Positions 33,683-42,403 of a DNA stretch of 64,000 nucleotides are shown piece by piece. The DNA comes from Denitrobaculum sp965225735 (GTDB taxonomy: Bacteria > Pseudomonadota > Alphaproteobacteria > Kiloniellales > Kiloniellaceae): assembly GCA_965225735.1 (NCBI GenBank), contig CBDDBN010000025.1:324560-388559 (forward strand). The letters run 5' to 3'. Under the pieces are notes generated by a model. It did no database searches. It had not been told where the DNA came from and saw only the letters and a list, made by a program, of their open reading frames with translations. The position numbers were made by a program, and so were the translations under genes. Positions within the stretch are counted from its first letter, which is position 1, and every line of letters begins with the position of its first letter.

Positions 33683-34312
33683 TCAGTACATGAAATGCGC
33701 GATATCGTGTTCAATCACCTCATCCGTCTTTCTGACCTCCTCATCCTTCAAGGCGAGATGAGCGGTCATCATTTCCAGAAGTGAGGGCGCGGACTTCGGG
33801 TCGATTTCAAACTCGCCGTCCCAAAGGTGACCGCGGCGGATCGCCTTCGAGCAATGGCCATAGGCCTCGTCGACCTTGATAATCGTCACGATCTTCGGAA
33901 GTTTCCCATTGACCGGAAACTGCTCCAACAGCGCCGGATCGTGGCTGACCTGCGCACGGCCGTTGACCCTCAAGGTATCGAACACGCCGGGTATCAGAAA
34001 GATAACGCTGACTTCGGGCACCTCGAAGATGTTGCGAAAGGTATCGTAGCGCCGGTTGCCGGGACGATCGGGCAACACCAGGGTCCTGTCATCGGCCACC
34101 TTCATGAAACCTGGTGCATCGCCGCGGGGCGAGATGTCGCTTCGCCCGGCGCTATCGTGCGAAGCGATGCAGCAGAAGGGGGAAAGAGCGATGAACCTCT
34201 TCATGGGCGATGACAGGCTGTCCGTGGCTTTGGTCCAGATACGTTCACTGGTGTCGCCAAAAAGGTCCCGGAGTTCTTCGGTAGACTTAATCAGATATTC
34301 TTCGCGAAGCAT
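33683..34312 (-). CDS. Pyridoxamine 5'-phosphate oxidase-family FMN-binding protein
   Basis: A 209-residue split-barrel flavin protein. FCCIASHDSAGRSDISPRGD followed by PGFMKVADDRTLVLPDRPGN and RRYDTFRNIFEVPEVSVIFL is the pattern of the MSMEG_1061-like PPOX subfamily. Such proteins bind FMN and may reduce or oxidise small molecules; the real substrate is not known. No operon partner is evident: about 100 bases separate it from the metallo-hydrolase gene upstream. Confidence 0.82.
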   Translation of the reverse strand: MLREEYLIKSTEELRDLFGDTSERIWTKATDSLSSPMKRFIALSPFCCIASHDSAGRSDISPRGDAPGFMKVADDRTLVLPDRPGNRRYDTFRNIFEVPEVSVIFLIPGVFDTLRVNGRAQVSHDPALLEQFPVNGKLPKIVTIIKVDEAYGHCSKAIRRGHLWDGEFEIDPKSAPSLLEMMTAHLALKDEEVRKTDEVIEHDIAHFMY

Positions 34313-34411
34313 GGATTTCTCTCACCCCTCTTTGGGGCGAGGCATCCTTCCTCACCCCAATCCCAACAGCAGCCTCGACGCCACACCAGGCGTCCGAAGC
34401 GCCCTGCCGGA

Positions 34412-35287
34412 CTACAGCTGATTGATGGGGACCTTGAGGTAGTGTCCGCCATCGTCTTCCACGGGGGGAAGTTCGCCGGCACGCATATTGACCTGTACGG
34501 AAGGTATAATCAGCTTGGGCATGGGCAGCTGTTCGTCGCGTTCAGAGCGGAACCGGACGAACTCAGCCATCGAGACCCCTTCCTTGACATGCACGTTGGC
34601 GGCGCGCTGTTCGCGAACCGTGGTCTCCCACTTAAACTCATCGCGCCCGGGCGCCTTATAGTCGTGGCACATGAACAGCCGCGTCTCAGGTGCAAGAGAC
34701 AGGATCTTCTGGATCGAGCGATAGAGTTCTTCGGCATCGCCACCTGGAAAATCGGCCCGCGCCGTGCCGAAATCCGGCATAAAGAGGGTGTCCCCGACAA
34801 AGGCCGCATCGCCCATGTGATAGGTCACGCAGGCTGGCGTATGTCCCGGCGTATGGATGGTGCGGACTGGCAGGCTGCCGAGCGAAAAGACAGAGCCATC
34901 CTCGAACAGCGCATCGAACTGGCTGCCATCCATTTGAAACTCTGTGCCGGCATTGAAGACCTTGCCGAAAAGCTTCTGCACATCCGCGATCTGCGAGCCG
35001 ATGCCAATCTTCCCGCCGAGATGCTGTCTGATGTAAGGCGCGGCGGAGAGGTGGTCCGCGTGCACATGCGTCTCGAGAATCCATTCGACGCTCAAGCCCC
35101 GTTCCTGGACATGGGCGATCAAACGGTCAGCTGAGTCGGTTGTCGTGCGGCCGGATGCAAAGTCGAAATCGAGAACCGAGTCGATAATCGCGCAAACCTC
35201 GGAGTCAGGCGCCTTTACGACATAGGATACGGTATTGGTGTTGGGATCGAAGAAACCAGTGACGTCCGGCTTTTGGGTCTGATCCAT
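34412..35287 (-). CDS. MBL-fold metallo-hydrolase (ETHE1/Blh-like)
   Basis: A 291-residue metallo-beta-lactamase fold protein. Metal ligands are visible in ILETHVHADHLSAAPYIR, RTIHTPGHTPACVTYHMG, AFVGDTLFMPDFGTARADFP and LFMCHDYKAPGRDEFKWETT. This pattern fits the persulfide dioxygenase/Blh branch rather than classic glyoxalase II. ETHE1-type enzymes oxidise glutathione persulfide with one iron; whether this one does is unproven. The ATG at 35285-35287 has GGAG eight bases upstream. Confidence 0.85.
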   Translation of the reverse strand: MDQTQKPDVTGFFDPNTNTVSYVVKAPDSEVCAIIDSVLDFDFASGRTTTDSADRLIAHVQERGLSVEWILETHVHADHLSAAPYIRQHLGGKIGIGSQIADVQKLFGKVFNAGTEFQMDGSQFDALFEDGSVFSLGSLPVRTIHTPGHTPACVTYHMGDAAFVGDTLFMPDFGTARADFPGGDAEELYRSIQKILSLAPETRLFMCHDYKAPGRDEFKWETTVREQRAANVHVKEGVSMAEFVRFRSERDEQLPMPKLIIPSVQVNMRAGELPPVEDDGGHYLKVPINQL

Positions 35288-35499
35288 CAATTCATCTCCA
35301 TTCACGCAGCCTCAAGCGGCTGAATTCACTGCGAACCCATCGAACCATCCTGCCGCGTCGTCGCTTCGGTTGCGAGCAGAATTCTGTTGGCGACAAGCAG
35401 GCTTCATAGCTGAAGCGACAAACGCGGCACAAAGCAAAGGCAACTCTTCGGGTGTAGCATCGAATTGCGCCGCGCTCGTTTCACGACGGATCCCGGGCC

Positions 35500-35811
35500 T
35501 CAAGCCTTGTCGGAGACCAGATGCGTACCGTGGGTCAAAGCCGCGCCCGCGCGCAGCGCTGTTGCAACAAAGACGGTTTCGGCCAGTTCTTCCTCGGTGG
35601 CGCCGGCGGCAAGCGCAGCCTTGCGGTGAACTTCCAGGCAATAGCCGCATTGCGTAGTCAGCGCGACGGCAATCGCCATCAGTTCCTTGTACTTTTTCGG
35701 AATCGCACCATCGGCAAGCGCAGCCGCATCCAGCGCCTTGAAGCCCTCCATGGCGTCAGGCGCTTTTTCCGCAAGCTTCGGGATCTTCTTCAGATTGGAA
35801 AACTCGAACAT
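35500..35811 (-). CDS. AhpD-like carboxymuconolactone decarboxylase family protein
   Basis: A 103-residue helical protein. MAIAVALTTQCGYCLEVHRK contains the redox CxxC followed by His found in AhpD-type alkylhydroperoxidase proteins, and AGATEEELAETVFVATALRA is the next conserved helix pair. It is likely a small thiol peroxidase-like protein. A perfect 18-bp palindrome 30 bp upstream of its start suggests tight control by a dimeric repressor. About 200 bases downstream to the MBL gene hold nothing recognisable. Confidence 0.85.
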   Translation of the reverse strand: MFEFSNLKKIPKLAEKAPDAMEGFKALDAAALADGAIPKKYKELMAIAVALTTQCGYCLEVHRKAALAAGATEEELAETVFVATALRAGAALTHGTHLVSDKA

Positions 35812-35841
35812 TTCTCGGCTCCTATGCCTGGAATAGAAAAT

Positions 35842-35859
35842 CTATCTATCGATAGATAG
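35842..35859. promoter_or_regulatory. Perfect 18-bp palindrome upstream of the AhpD-like gene
   Basis: CTATCTATCGATAGATAG is its own reverse complement, and it starts 30 bases upstream of the AhpD-like start codon. The form is that of an operator for a TetR/MarR-like dimer. No cognate regulator gene is adjacent. Confidence 0.6.
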
Positions 35860-36076
35860 TTTCCATCAACAATCTCGTCAAGGCTCAAGTTCGGCCGCGT
35901 CGGCATTGCTTAAGCGCACAGCGGTCGGCACCTGACACATCATCGGTTTGATGACCGAGACCAATGGAGCGTCCTGTTAAAGAAAGCGACAGTCGGAACG
36001 CGATCGTCAGCGATCGCGCTTAAACCAGTCAAGAAATTAGAATGTGAAATCAAGTGAATGCGAGGTGGAGATCCCC

Positions 36077-37096
36077 TCAGATCTCCATCACGACCCGGCC
36101 ATCGATCTTTCCAGCCGTCATGCGCTCGAAGATCGCATTGATATTTTCGAGGCGGTCCATTGAGAAGTGCGATGCCACCTTGCCCTCGGCAGCGAACTGC
36201 AACGCCTCGGCAAGATCGTTTCGTGTGCCGACGATCGAACCGCGAATAGTCTTGCGCGCCAACACCACGTCGAAGATGGGCAGTTCGAAACCGCCGGGTG
36301 GCAGCCCGACCAGGCTCATGGTTCCGCCACGGGCCAACATACCTACGGATTGCGCAAAGGATTCTGTCGAAACGGCGGTCACCAGGACGCCCTCGACGCC
36401 GCCGCCCTTTTGAATTTCCGCGGCCGCATCGAGCTGTGCCGCGTTGTAAACCTCATCGGCGCCAGACTGTTTCGCGAGCTTCAGCTTATCTTCGGCGATG
36501 TCGACGGCAACGACGTGAAAGCCCATCGCCTTGGCATATTGAACAGCCAAATGACCCAGGCCACCGACGCCAACGATTGCGACACTCTGCCCGGGTTTTG
36601 CATCGGTTTCTTTCAGGCCTTTGTAGACCGTTACCCCAGCGCAAAGGATCGGCGCGCTGGGTGCGAAGTCGAGACGATCCGGAAGCCGGCCCAGGAAATT
36701 CGGGTCAGCCAGCACATAGTCGGCAAAGCCGCCGTTCACGCCGTAACCCGTATTGGATTGCGTCTCGCAGAGCGTCTCCCAACCGCCAACACAATGCCGG
36801 CAATGACCGCAGGCGCTGTGCAGCCAGGGCACGCCAACACGGTCCCCTTCTCTGACACCTGTCACGCCGCGCCCGACCTCGGCCACGACACCGACCCCTT
36901 CATGCCCGGGAATGAAAGGCGGAGAAGGTTTTACCGGCCAGTCGCCCTGGGCCGCGTGCAAATCGGTGTGACAGACCCCACTGGCTTCGACCTTCACCAC
37001 CACCTGACCGTCGCGCGCTTCGGGCTTTTCAACTTCGAGGATCTCAAGAGGCTGTCCCAACTCTGTAACGACAGCCGCTTTCATCGTCTTGGGCAT
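36077..37096 (-). CDS. Zinc-dependent alcohol dehydrogenase (AdhP-like)
   Basis: A 339-residue medium-chain dehydrogenase. The catalytic zinc site is in VEASGVCHTDLHAAQGDWPV and PGHEGVGVV. The structural zinc has four cysteines in SACGHCRHCVGGWETLC. The NAD fold is SVAIVGVGGLGHLAVQYAKA. It resembles AdhP/AdhA enzymes that interconvert primary alcohols and aldehydes. It is alone on this strand and divergent from the TetR gene. Confidence 0.92.
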   Translation of the reverse strand: MPKTMKAAVVTELGQPLEILEVEKPEARDGQVVVKVEASGVCHTDLHAAQGDWPVKPSPPFIPGHEGVGVVAEVGRGVTGVREGDRVGVPWLHSACGHCRHCVGGWETLCETQSNTGYGVNGGFADYVLADPNFLGRLPDRLDFAPSAPILCAGVTVYKGLKETDAKPGQSVAIVGVGGLGHLAVQYAKAMGFHVVAVDIAEDKLKLAKQSGADEVYNAAQLDAAAEIQKGGGVEGVLVTAVSTESFAQSVGMLARGGTMSLVGLPPGGFELPIFDVVLARKTIRGSIVGTRNDLAEALQFAAEGKVASHFSMDRLENINAIFERMTAGKIDGRVVMEI

Positions 37097-37431
37097 CTAG
37101 GTCTCTCCCGTTGATCTGTGTGAGCTAGAGCTATGCGCGGGCCTTTGCGCCTTTCCTACGCCGGGCTCCATTCGGAACCGCCGACCGCACTTCAGATCAT
37201 GGAGAGCATCGCGCTCTCTGTCGTTGACTCACCTCAATGCCGCATCGACGAACCGGAAACGGCCAATCCAAAAAGATCATGCGCAGGATCTAAAACCACA
37301 AGGTCTGAAAAAAGCTGTCACAAGTGACGTCAGTTGCTTTTTTATCACTGACTGGTTACAAGAATAGGGAAGAAAACAGTGACTGGATTGGGTTTTTGTC
37401 TGCAGTCCGGTCTGTGAAATGCAAGGAAATC
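37097..37431. other. Regulatory spacer between alcohol dehydrogenase and tetR-like gene
   Basis: 335 bases without a convincing gene. Near its right end lie an inverted pair TCACTG (37345-37350) and CAGTGA (about 37376-37381), and between them TGGTTACAAG (37353-37362). The core GGTTACAA recurs before the ABC operon at 38179-38186, so both are candidate sites for the TetR regulator. No other structure was seen. Confidence 0.4.
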
Positions 37432-38091
37432 ATGGCGAGCGGCGCACAAACAAAAAGTCCTGTCGAAGAGTTGCGGATCCGGCGCGATCCGGAGGGTAAC
37501 CGCAAGTCCATCCTCGCCGCCGCCACCACGGAGTTTTCGGAGAAGGGTTTCGGGGGCGCAAGCGTCAATAAGATTGCGGAACGCGCCAATACCTCTAAGC
37601 GCATGCTGTATCACTACTACGGCAACAAAGAAGCGCTCTTTCTGGCAGTACTTGAGGCCACCTACGCCGACATCCGTAAAGCCGAACGGGAACTTGACCT
37701 GGAGCTCGCGGATCCGAAGGAGTCAATCACCCGTCTTGTCACTTTCACCTGGGACTACTACCGCGAAAACCCACATTTTTTGGCACTTTTGAACGAAGAG
37801 AACCTTCATCGCGCGGAGCATTTGAAACGCTCGAAACGGATACAGTCGTTGCACTCGCCTTTCGTCGAAATGCTGCGGCGGATCCTGGAAAAGGGCGAGC
37901 AGGAAGGCGTATTCCGCGGCGGGGTCGACCCTGTTCAACTCTACATCACCATTGCCAGTGTCAATTACTTCTATTGCTCCAACATCTATACTCTCAGTGT
38001 TGTATTCGGTCGTGAACTGGCGGAAGAAAACGCCCTCGACGACCGCCGCGACCATGTGGTCGAAGTGATCCTGGGTTATTTAAAAGCCTAG
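37432..38091 (+). CDS. TetR-family regulator of the adjacent catabolic operon
   Basis: A 219-residue regulator. The HTH is FSEKGFGGASVNKIAERANT followed by SKRMLYHYYGNKEALFLAVL, and the C-terminal part resembles the TetR_C-type ligand domain of RutR-like proteins (WDYYRENPHFLALLNEENLH). The ATG at 37432 (AAGGAAATC upstream) is preferred; 36 further upstream codons run through the operator-like repeats. It precedes the ABC-importer operon in the same direction, separated by about 215 bases with their own promoter. Confidence 0.88.
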   Translation: MASGAQTKSPVEELRIRRDPEGNRKSILAAATTEFSEKGFGGASVNKIAERANTSKRMLYHYYGNKEALFLAVLEATYADIRKAERELDLELADPKESITRLVTFTWDYYRENPHFLALLNEENLHRAEHLKRSKRIQSLHSPFVEMLRRILEKGEQEGVFRGGVDPVQLYITIASVNYFYCSNIYTLSVVFGRELAEENALDDRRDHVVEVILGYLKA

Positions 38092-38192
38092 CGCCCCGCT
38101 ACGACAGCGGCTTCTTTTCCAGACAATTCATTCACGCAGTCATTGCGTCAAAAGCGTCACGCCGACTATGGACCAGTCGGTTACAAATAGCA

Positions 38193-38239
38193 TTGACGCG
38201 ATCCGCCAAGCGATGTACTTGTTACCAGGTGGTTATAAG
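38193..38239 (+). promoter_or_regulatory. Promoter and TetR-type operator of the ABC operon
   Basis: TTGACG (38193-38198) is a good -35; 17 bases later TACTTG (38216-38221) is a poor -10. Overlapping it, CTTGTTACCA-GG-TGGTTATAAG (38218-38239) is an imperfect dyad with eight of ten positions matching. A repressor bound there would cover the -10. The TTG at 38193 is thus unlikely to be a start codon. Confidence 0.45.
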
Positions 38240-38306
38240 TTCGCGATACCGGCCTAACCGATTTAATCCAGGCTGGAGAGCTGTCACCAATGGGAGGAGC
38301 ACAACA

Positions 38307-39311
38307 ATGCATTTCGTAAATAAACTGACATCCAAACTCTCCGCAGGCGCTTTAGCAGTCGCAGTGGTCGCAGGCGCGTCACACTCGATCAGCGCGGCGG
38401 AAAAAATCGATTTCGTACTCAATTGGAAACCCGGCGGCGACCATTCGCCATACTATTGGGCGCTCAAGCAAGGCTGGTACGAGGAAGCCGGCCTCGACGT
38501 GCGCATCATCGAAGGTTCGGGCTCGGGCGCGGCTGCGAAAAAGATCGGCGTAGGCGCAAATCCGCTTGGAATCGTCGACCTGCCGACGGCGCTGCAGTTT
38601 CGCGGGAAGGACGCGGATCTGGTCGGCGTCATGAATGTCTATGCCAATTCCGCTTACGGCCTCTATTGGAAGAAGTCTTCCGGCATCGAAACGGTTCAGG
38701 ATCTGAAAGGCAAAAAGATCGGTGCGCCGGCTTTCGATGCGACGCGCCAGATGTGGCCGGCGGTCGCCAAACGGCTGGGCCTCGGCGTCGACGATGTTAA
38801 GTGGGTGAATGTGAAGCCGACGGGCAAGGTCGCCGCCCTGAAGTCAGGCTCCATCGACGCAACCACGCACTTTTACAATGTGCACTACATCTACGAACGC
38901 ATCTTCGGCGACGATATGGGTTACGCAGGCCTGCGCGACGAGGGCTTCAACACCTACTCGCTGTCGGTCTTTGCGAACGGCGAATACCTTAAAAAGAACC
39001 CGGAGACCGTCAAAGCCTTCGTCAAGGTTTCGCAACGGGCATTCGTTGAATGCGCCGCAAACCCCACCCCCTGCATCGAGAACCTGGCGAAGGTCGGCAG
39101 CCAGAAGGTCGAAGACGTAACGGCCAACTGGAATCTGGTTAAGGTCCTGATCGACAACAAAGATCCGGACTTGCCCTTCGGAACCTTCAAGAAAGATCGT
39201 ATGGAGCACGACTACAAGGCGGTCGAAGAGTCCTTCGACATCACGCCTTACGACATCCATTCGGCCTATACCAATGAGTTTCTCGATCCGGCGTTGAAAC
39301 TCAAGCAGTAA
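38307..39311 (+). CDS. ABC transporter substrate-binding protein, NMT1/THI5-like
   Basis: A 334-residue periplasmic protein. The signal peptide (MHFVNKLTSKLSAGALAVAV and following) likely ends at ISA. Mature parts show KIDFVLNWKPGGDHSPYYWA and KQGWYEEAGLDVRIIEGSGS, the NMT1/SsuA/TauA fold used for thiamine precursors, sulfonates, riboflavin and similar small organics. The ATG follows GGGAGGAGCACAAC. A strong hairpin at 39338-39369 separates it from the rest of the operon. The ligand is unknown; the downstream enzymes suggest a sugar acid or cyclitol-like compound. Confidence 0.9.
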   Translation: MHFVNKLTSKLSAGALAVAVVAGASHSISAAEKIDFVLNWKPGGDHSPYYWALKQGWYEEAGLDVRIIEGSGSGAAAKKIGVGANPLGIVDLPTALQFRGKDADLVGVMNVYANSAYGLYWKKSSGIETVQDLKGKKIGAPAFDATRQMWPAVAKRLGLGVDDVKWVNVKPTGKVAALKSGSIDATTHFYNVHYIYERIFGDDMGYAGLRDEGFNTYSLSVFANGEYLKKNPETVKAFVKVSQRAFVECAANPTPCIENLAKVGSQKVEDVTANWNLVKVLIDNKDPDLPFGTFKKDRMEHDYKAVEESFDITPYDIHSAYTNEFLDPALKLKQ

Positions 39312-39337
39312 GCCGGAAGGCGACACTGCACCTCCCG

Positions 39338-39369
39338 CCCCTGCCAATCGTCCTATCGGTTGGCAGGGG
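39338..39369. terminator. Strong stem-loop after the substrate-binding protein gene
   Basis: CCCCTGCCAATCG (39338-39350) pairs with CGGTTGGCAGGGG (39357-39369) with one G-T pair and a 6-base loop, without a T-run. It probably protects the upstream mRNA or lowers read-through, raising binding protein over permease. Confidence 0.65.
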
Positions 39370-39458
39370 AACGACGGGCAGCAGTTACGTTTCTTACAAG
39401 ACCAGGTAATCGATCGGCTCCCGGCTGAACCCCGGGGCTCGTTAGGGCATGCGAAAAA

Positions 39459-40844
39459 ATGACTGGCGCGGCAAAAGTAAAGATCAAAGACATTCGCTTG
39501 TTCGAACGAGACACTGTCCTGCGTATGCCCTTTCGCTTCGGCGCCGTTACGCTGCGCAGTGCGCCTCAAATGTTCGTCAAACTCGAAATCGAAGATGCTC
39601 AGGGCCGTCACTCGACCGGCTACAGCGCGGAAATCTTGGCACCGAAATGGTTCGACAAGAACCCGGGCTTGAGCAACGAAGATAACTTCGAGCAGCTGCG
39701 CGAGTCTGTGCGTAAAGCGCGCGCAGCGTATCTGGAGAGCAGCTTAAAGACGCCTTTCTTGCTGTTCGCCGACAACTACACGGCCCAGCTCGACGTCCCT
39801 ATAGATCAGCAGCTCGTCGCCTCTTTCGGTCCGGCATTTCTCGATCGCGCGGTCGTCGACGCGCTTTGCCGGCTCGAATGCATTTCTTTTTACACAGCCA
39901 TCAAGAAAAACCGGGTCGGCATCTCACAACACGACATTGCGGAAGAGCTGGATAACGCAGAGATCATTCATTTTCTAACCCAGCTATCCCCTTCGAACCG
40001 GATCGCCGCCCGACATACCGTGGGTCTTTTGGATCCGCTCGAGGAGAACCCCGATCCGGTTGAGGACGGCCTGCCAGAGACACTTGCGCAGGTGGCGGAA
40101 ACCTATGGAAATCAATACTACAAACTTAAGATTTCTGGAGACGTGGAGGCGGACATCGACCGGCTCTGCAGGATTGTCGGGATTCTAAATCACCACAGGC
40201 CGGATTATCTGGTGAGCCTCGATGGCAACGAACAATTCACTGACATGGGGTCGTTTCTGGCGTTTTACCAAGAGCTGCGGAAGAAGCCCGAACTAACCCA
40301 GTTCCTGCAACGGATTCTGTTCATCGAACAGCCAGTCGCTCGAAGCGCGGCCTTGTCATCAGAGATGACAGCCTTCGATCAACTGCCCCCGGTGATCATC
40401 GACGAGTCGGACTGTTCGCTGGACTCTTTCCCAGAAGCCATGGCGCTCGGTTATCGGGGCGTCTCAAGCAAGAGCTGCAAGGGCTTCTACAAATCGCTCA
40501 TCAATCTCTACCGCTGCAAAAAGGCGGGATCCGGCTTTTTTCTCTCGGGCGAGGATCTGACGATGCAGGCCGGTATTGCCGTTCAACAGGATCTGGCCCT
40601 CGTCAATCTTCTTGGCCTCCGACACGTCGAGCGGAACGGTCACCACTACGTAAAGGGCTTAGCATCTGTCGAGCGAAACGAGCAGAAGGAATTTATGGGA
40701 CTTCACCCCGATCTCTATCGCGACAGCGAGGGCGTCGTTCGCCTCGACATCGTCGATGGATTGCTCAACATTTCCTCTCTGGACTGTCCGGGCTTCGCAT
40801 CGCTTGCGCTACCGGACACCACAACAATGCGTTCAGTGCAATGA
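39459..40844 (+). CDS. Enolase-superfamily enzyme (mandelate racemase/muconate lactonizing-like)
   Basis: A 461-residue protein. Superfamily catalytic features are visible: YYKLKISGD (Lys222, Lys224), metal ligands Asp255 in SLDGNEQF, Glu290 in FIEQPV and Asp315/Glu316 in IIDESD, then Lys in SSKSCKGFYKS near residues 338-341. These enzymes abstract a proton alpha to a carboxylate. Both candidate bases are lysines, as in the MLE subgroup. At about 460 residues it is longer than the usual 370-400. The neighbouring oxidoreductase and isomerase genes suggest catabolism of a sugar acid; the exact substrate cannot be told. Confidence 0.82.
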   Translation: MTGAAKVKIKDIRLFERDTVLRMPFRFGAVTLRSAPQMFVKLEIEDAQGRHSTGYSAEILAPKWFDKNPGLSNEDNFEQLRESVRKARAAYLESSLKTPFLLFADNYTAQLDVPIDQQLVASFGPAFLDRAVVDALCRLECISFYTAIKKNRVGISQHDIAEELDNAEIIHFLTQLSPSNRIAARHTVGLLDPLEENPDPVEDGLPETLAQVAETYGNQYYKLKISGDVEADIDRLCRIVGILNHHRPDYLVSLDGNEQFTDMGSFLAFYQELRKKPELTQFLQRILFIEQPVARSAALSSEMTAFDQLPPVIIDESDCSLDSFPEAMALGYRGVSSKSCKGFYKSLINLYRCKKAGSGFFLSGEDLTMQAGIAVQQDLALVNLLGLRHVERNGHHYVKGLASVERNEQKEFMGLHPDLYRDSEGVVRLDIVDGLLNISSLDCPGFASLALPDTTTMRSVQ

Positions 40845-40869
40845 GCAAACACGAGAGCGAAGTCTGATC

Positions 40870-41637
40870 ATGAGCAATTCTTCGAAACAGCTGAAGCGTA
40901 TAGGCTTGGGCATACTCGCCCATATCATCTTCCTGGTCTTCTGGCAGGCCTTGGTCATGCTCCTGGACGTTCAGGAATACATCCTGCCGACGCCTATTGC
41001 GGCCCTTCAGTCGCTGTCCGAGCCCAACTACAACTGGCTGCACCACACCTGGGTGACCACGCTGGAAATTTTCGGCGGATACAGCGTTGCTTTGATTTTC
41101 GGAGTGGGCGTTGCCCTGATCTTCACTTGGGTTCCGGCCATCAATGCGGCGCTGATGCCGCTGTTCGTGACTCTGAACATGATCCCCAAGGTGGCGATGG
41201 CCCCTCTGTTCATCGTCTGGTTCAGCTACGGTATAGGACCAAACATCATCATTGCCTTCACCATCTGCTTTTTCCCGATCCTTCTGACAACGGTCCGCGG
41301 CCTCAACGAAGTGGAACCGGATCTGATCGACCTCGTGCGCGCGCTGCGCGGTTCGCGTTGGCAGATCTTCATTAAGATCCAACTCCCCGGCTCGCTGCCC
41401 TATCTCTTCTCCGGTATGAAAGTCGCCGCTGTGCTGGCCGTGGCGGGCGCCATCGTCGGGGAGTTCATCGCCTCCGATGCAGGTCTCGGCTACTTCCTGC
41501 TCATTGCCCAGGAGAACCTGGACATGGCCGCGATGGTCATGGCGCTGATCTTCATCTCCCTGGTCGGGATGGTGCTCTATGCGCTGGTGCTCCTGCTGGA
41601 AAGCCTGGTCGTCACCAAAGACGCACGGGTGGAGTAG
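40870..41637 (+). CDS. ABC transporter permease (SsuC/TauC-like)
   Basis: A 255-residue inner-membrane permease with about six helices. The EAA-type loop is ALRGSRWQIFIKIQLPGSLP followed by YLFSGMKVAAVLAVAGAIVG. It fits the BPD_transp_1 family that partners NMT1-type binding proteins. The ATG at 40870 is chosen because a frame beginning at 40756 would lie inside the enolase gene. Its stop is 5 bp before the ATPase start. Confidence 0.9.
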   Translation: MSNSSKQLKRIGLGILAHIIFLVFWQALVMLLDVQEYILPTPIAALQSLSEPNYNWLHHTWVTTLEIFGGYSVALIFGVGVALIFTWVPAINAALMPLFVTLNMIPKVAMAPLFIVWFSYGIGPNIIIAFTICFFPILLTTVRGLNEVEPDLIDLVRALRGSRWQIFIKIQLPGSLPYLFSGMKVAAVLAVAGAIVGEFIASDAGLGYFLLIAQENLDMAAMVMALIFISLVGMVLYALVLLLESLVVTKDARVE

Positions 41638-41642
41638 GAGTT

Positions 41643-42398
41643 ATGAGCAACGACAATCCCTTCATCTCACTGTCCAAGGTTCGCAAGGTCTTTCGCAAAG
41701 CGGGCGAAGAATTTGTCGCGGTTTCCGATGTCACGCTGGACATCCATGAAGGCGAACTCGTTTCGCTGGTTGGACCGTCGGGCTGCGGCAAGTCGACAAT
41801 CCTCAAGATACTGGCAGGCCTGCACCCGCATGATGGCGGAGAGGTTTCCATGGGCTTCGACGCCAGCCGCGACATCGGCATGGTCTTTCAACAGGCCTTG
41901 CTGCTCAAGTGGCGGCGCATCATCGACAACGTTCTGCTCCCGGCTGAGATACTCGGGCTGCCGAAGGCGGAAAGCAAAGAACGCGCGCGCGATCTGTTGA
42001 ATATGGTCGGGCTCAGCGAGTTCGAAAACTCCCACCCCTACGAGCTCTCCGGCGGCATGCAACAACGCGCCGCAATCGCCCGAGCTCTAGTGCACGATCC
42101 GAAGGTCGTCCTCATGGATGAACCCTTCGGCGCGCTGGATGCGCTCACCCGCGAAAAGATGAATTTAGAGCTGCTCCGCATATGGCGCGACAGTAACAAG
42201 ACCATCGTTTTCGTCACCCACGGCATTCAGGAGGCCGTCCTGTTGGGCACGCGCGTCGCGGTCCTCACGGCCGGGCCCGCGCGCATGGCGGAACAGTTCC
42301 CCATCGAACTACCCCACCCGCGCACGCTCGATATGAAGACGACCGAACAATTCGGCGCCTATGCGCGCCGCATCTATCACCTGTTGGGAATGGAGTAA
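41643..42398 (+). CDS. ABC transporter ATP-binding protein (SsuB/TauB-like)
   Basis: A 251-residue ATPase. Walker A VGPSGCGKST, signature LSGGMQQRAAIARALVHDPK, Walker B VVLMDEPFGALDALTREKMN, and the H-loop FVTHGIQEAVLLGTRV are all intact. It energises the importer formed with the binding protein (38307) and the permease just upstream, and is 5 bp before the next gene. Confidence 0.93.
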   Translation: MSNDNPFISLSKVRKVFRKAGEEFVAVSDVTLDIHEGELVSLVGPSGCGKSTILKILAGLHPHDGGEVSMGFDASRDIGMVFQQALLLKWRRIIDNVLLPAEILGLPKAESKERARDLLNMVGLSEFENSHPYELSGGMQQRAAIARALVHDPKVVLMDEPFGALDALTREKMNLELLRIWRDSNKTIVFVTHGIQEAVLLGTRVAVLTAGPARMAEQFPIELPHPRTLDMKTTEQFGAYARRIYHLLGME

Positions 42399-42403
42399 CA
42401 AAT

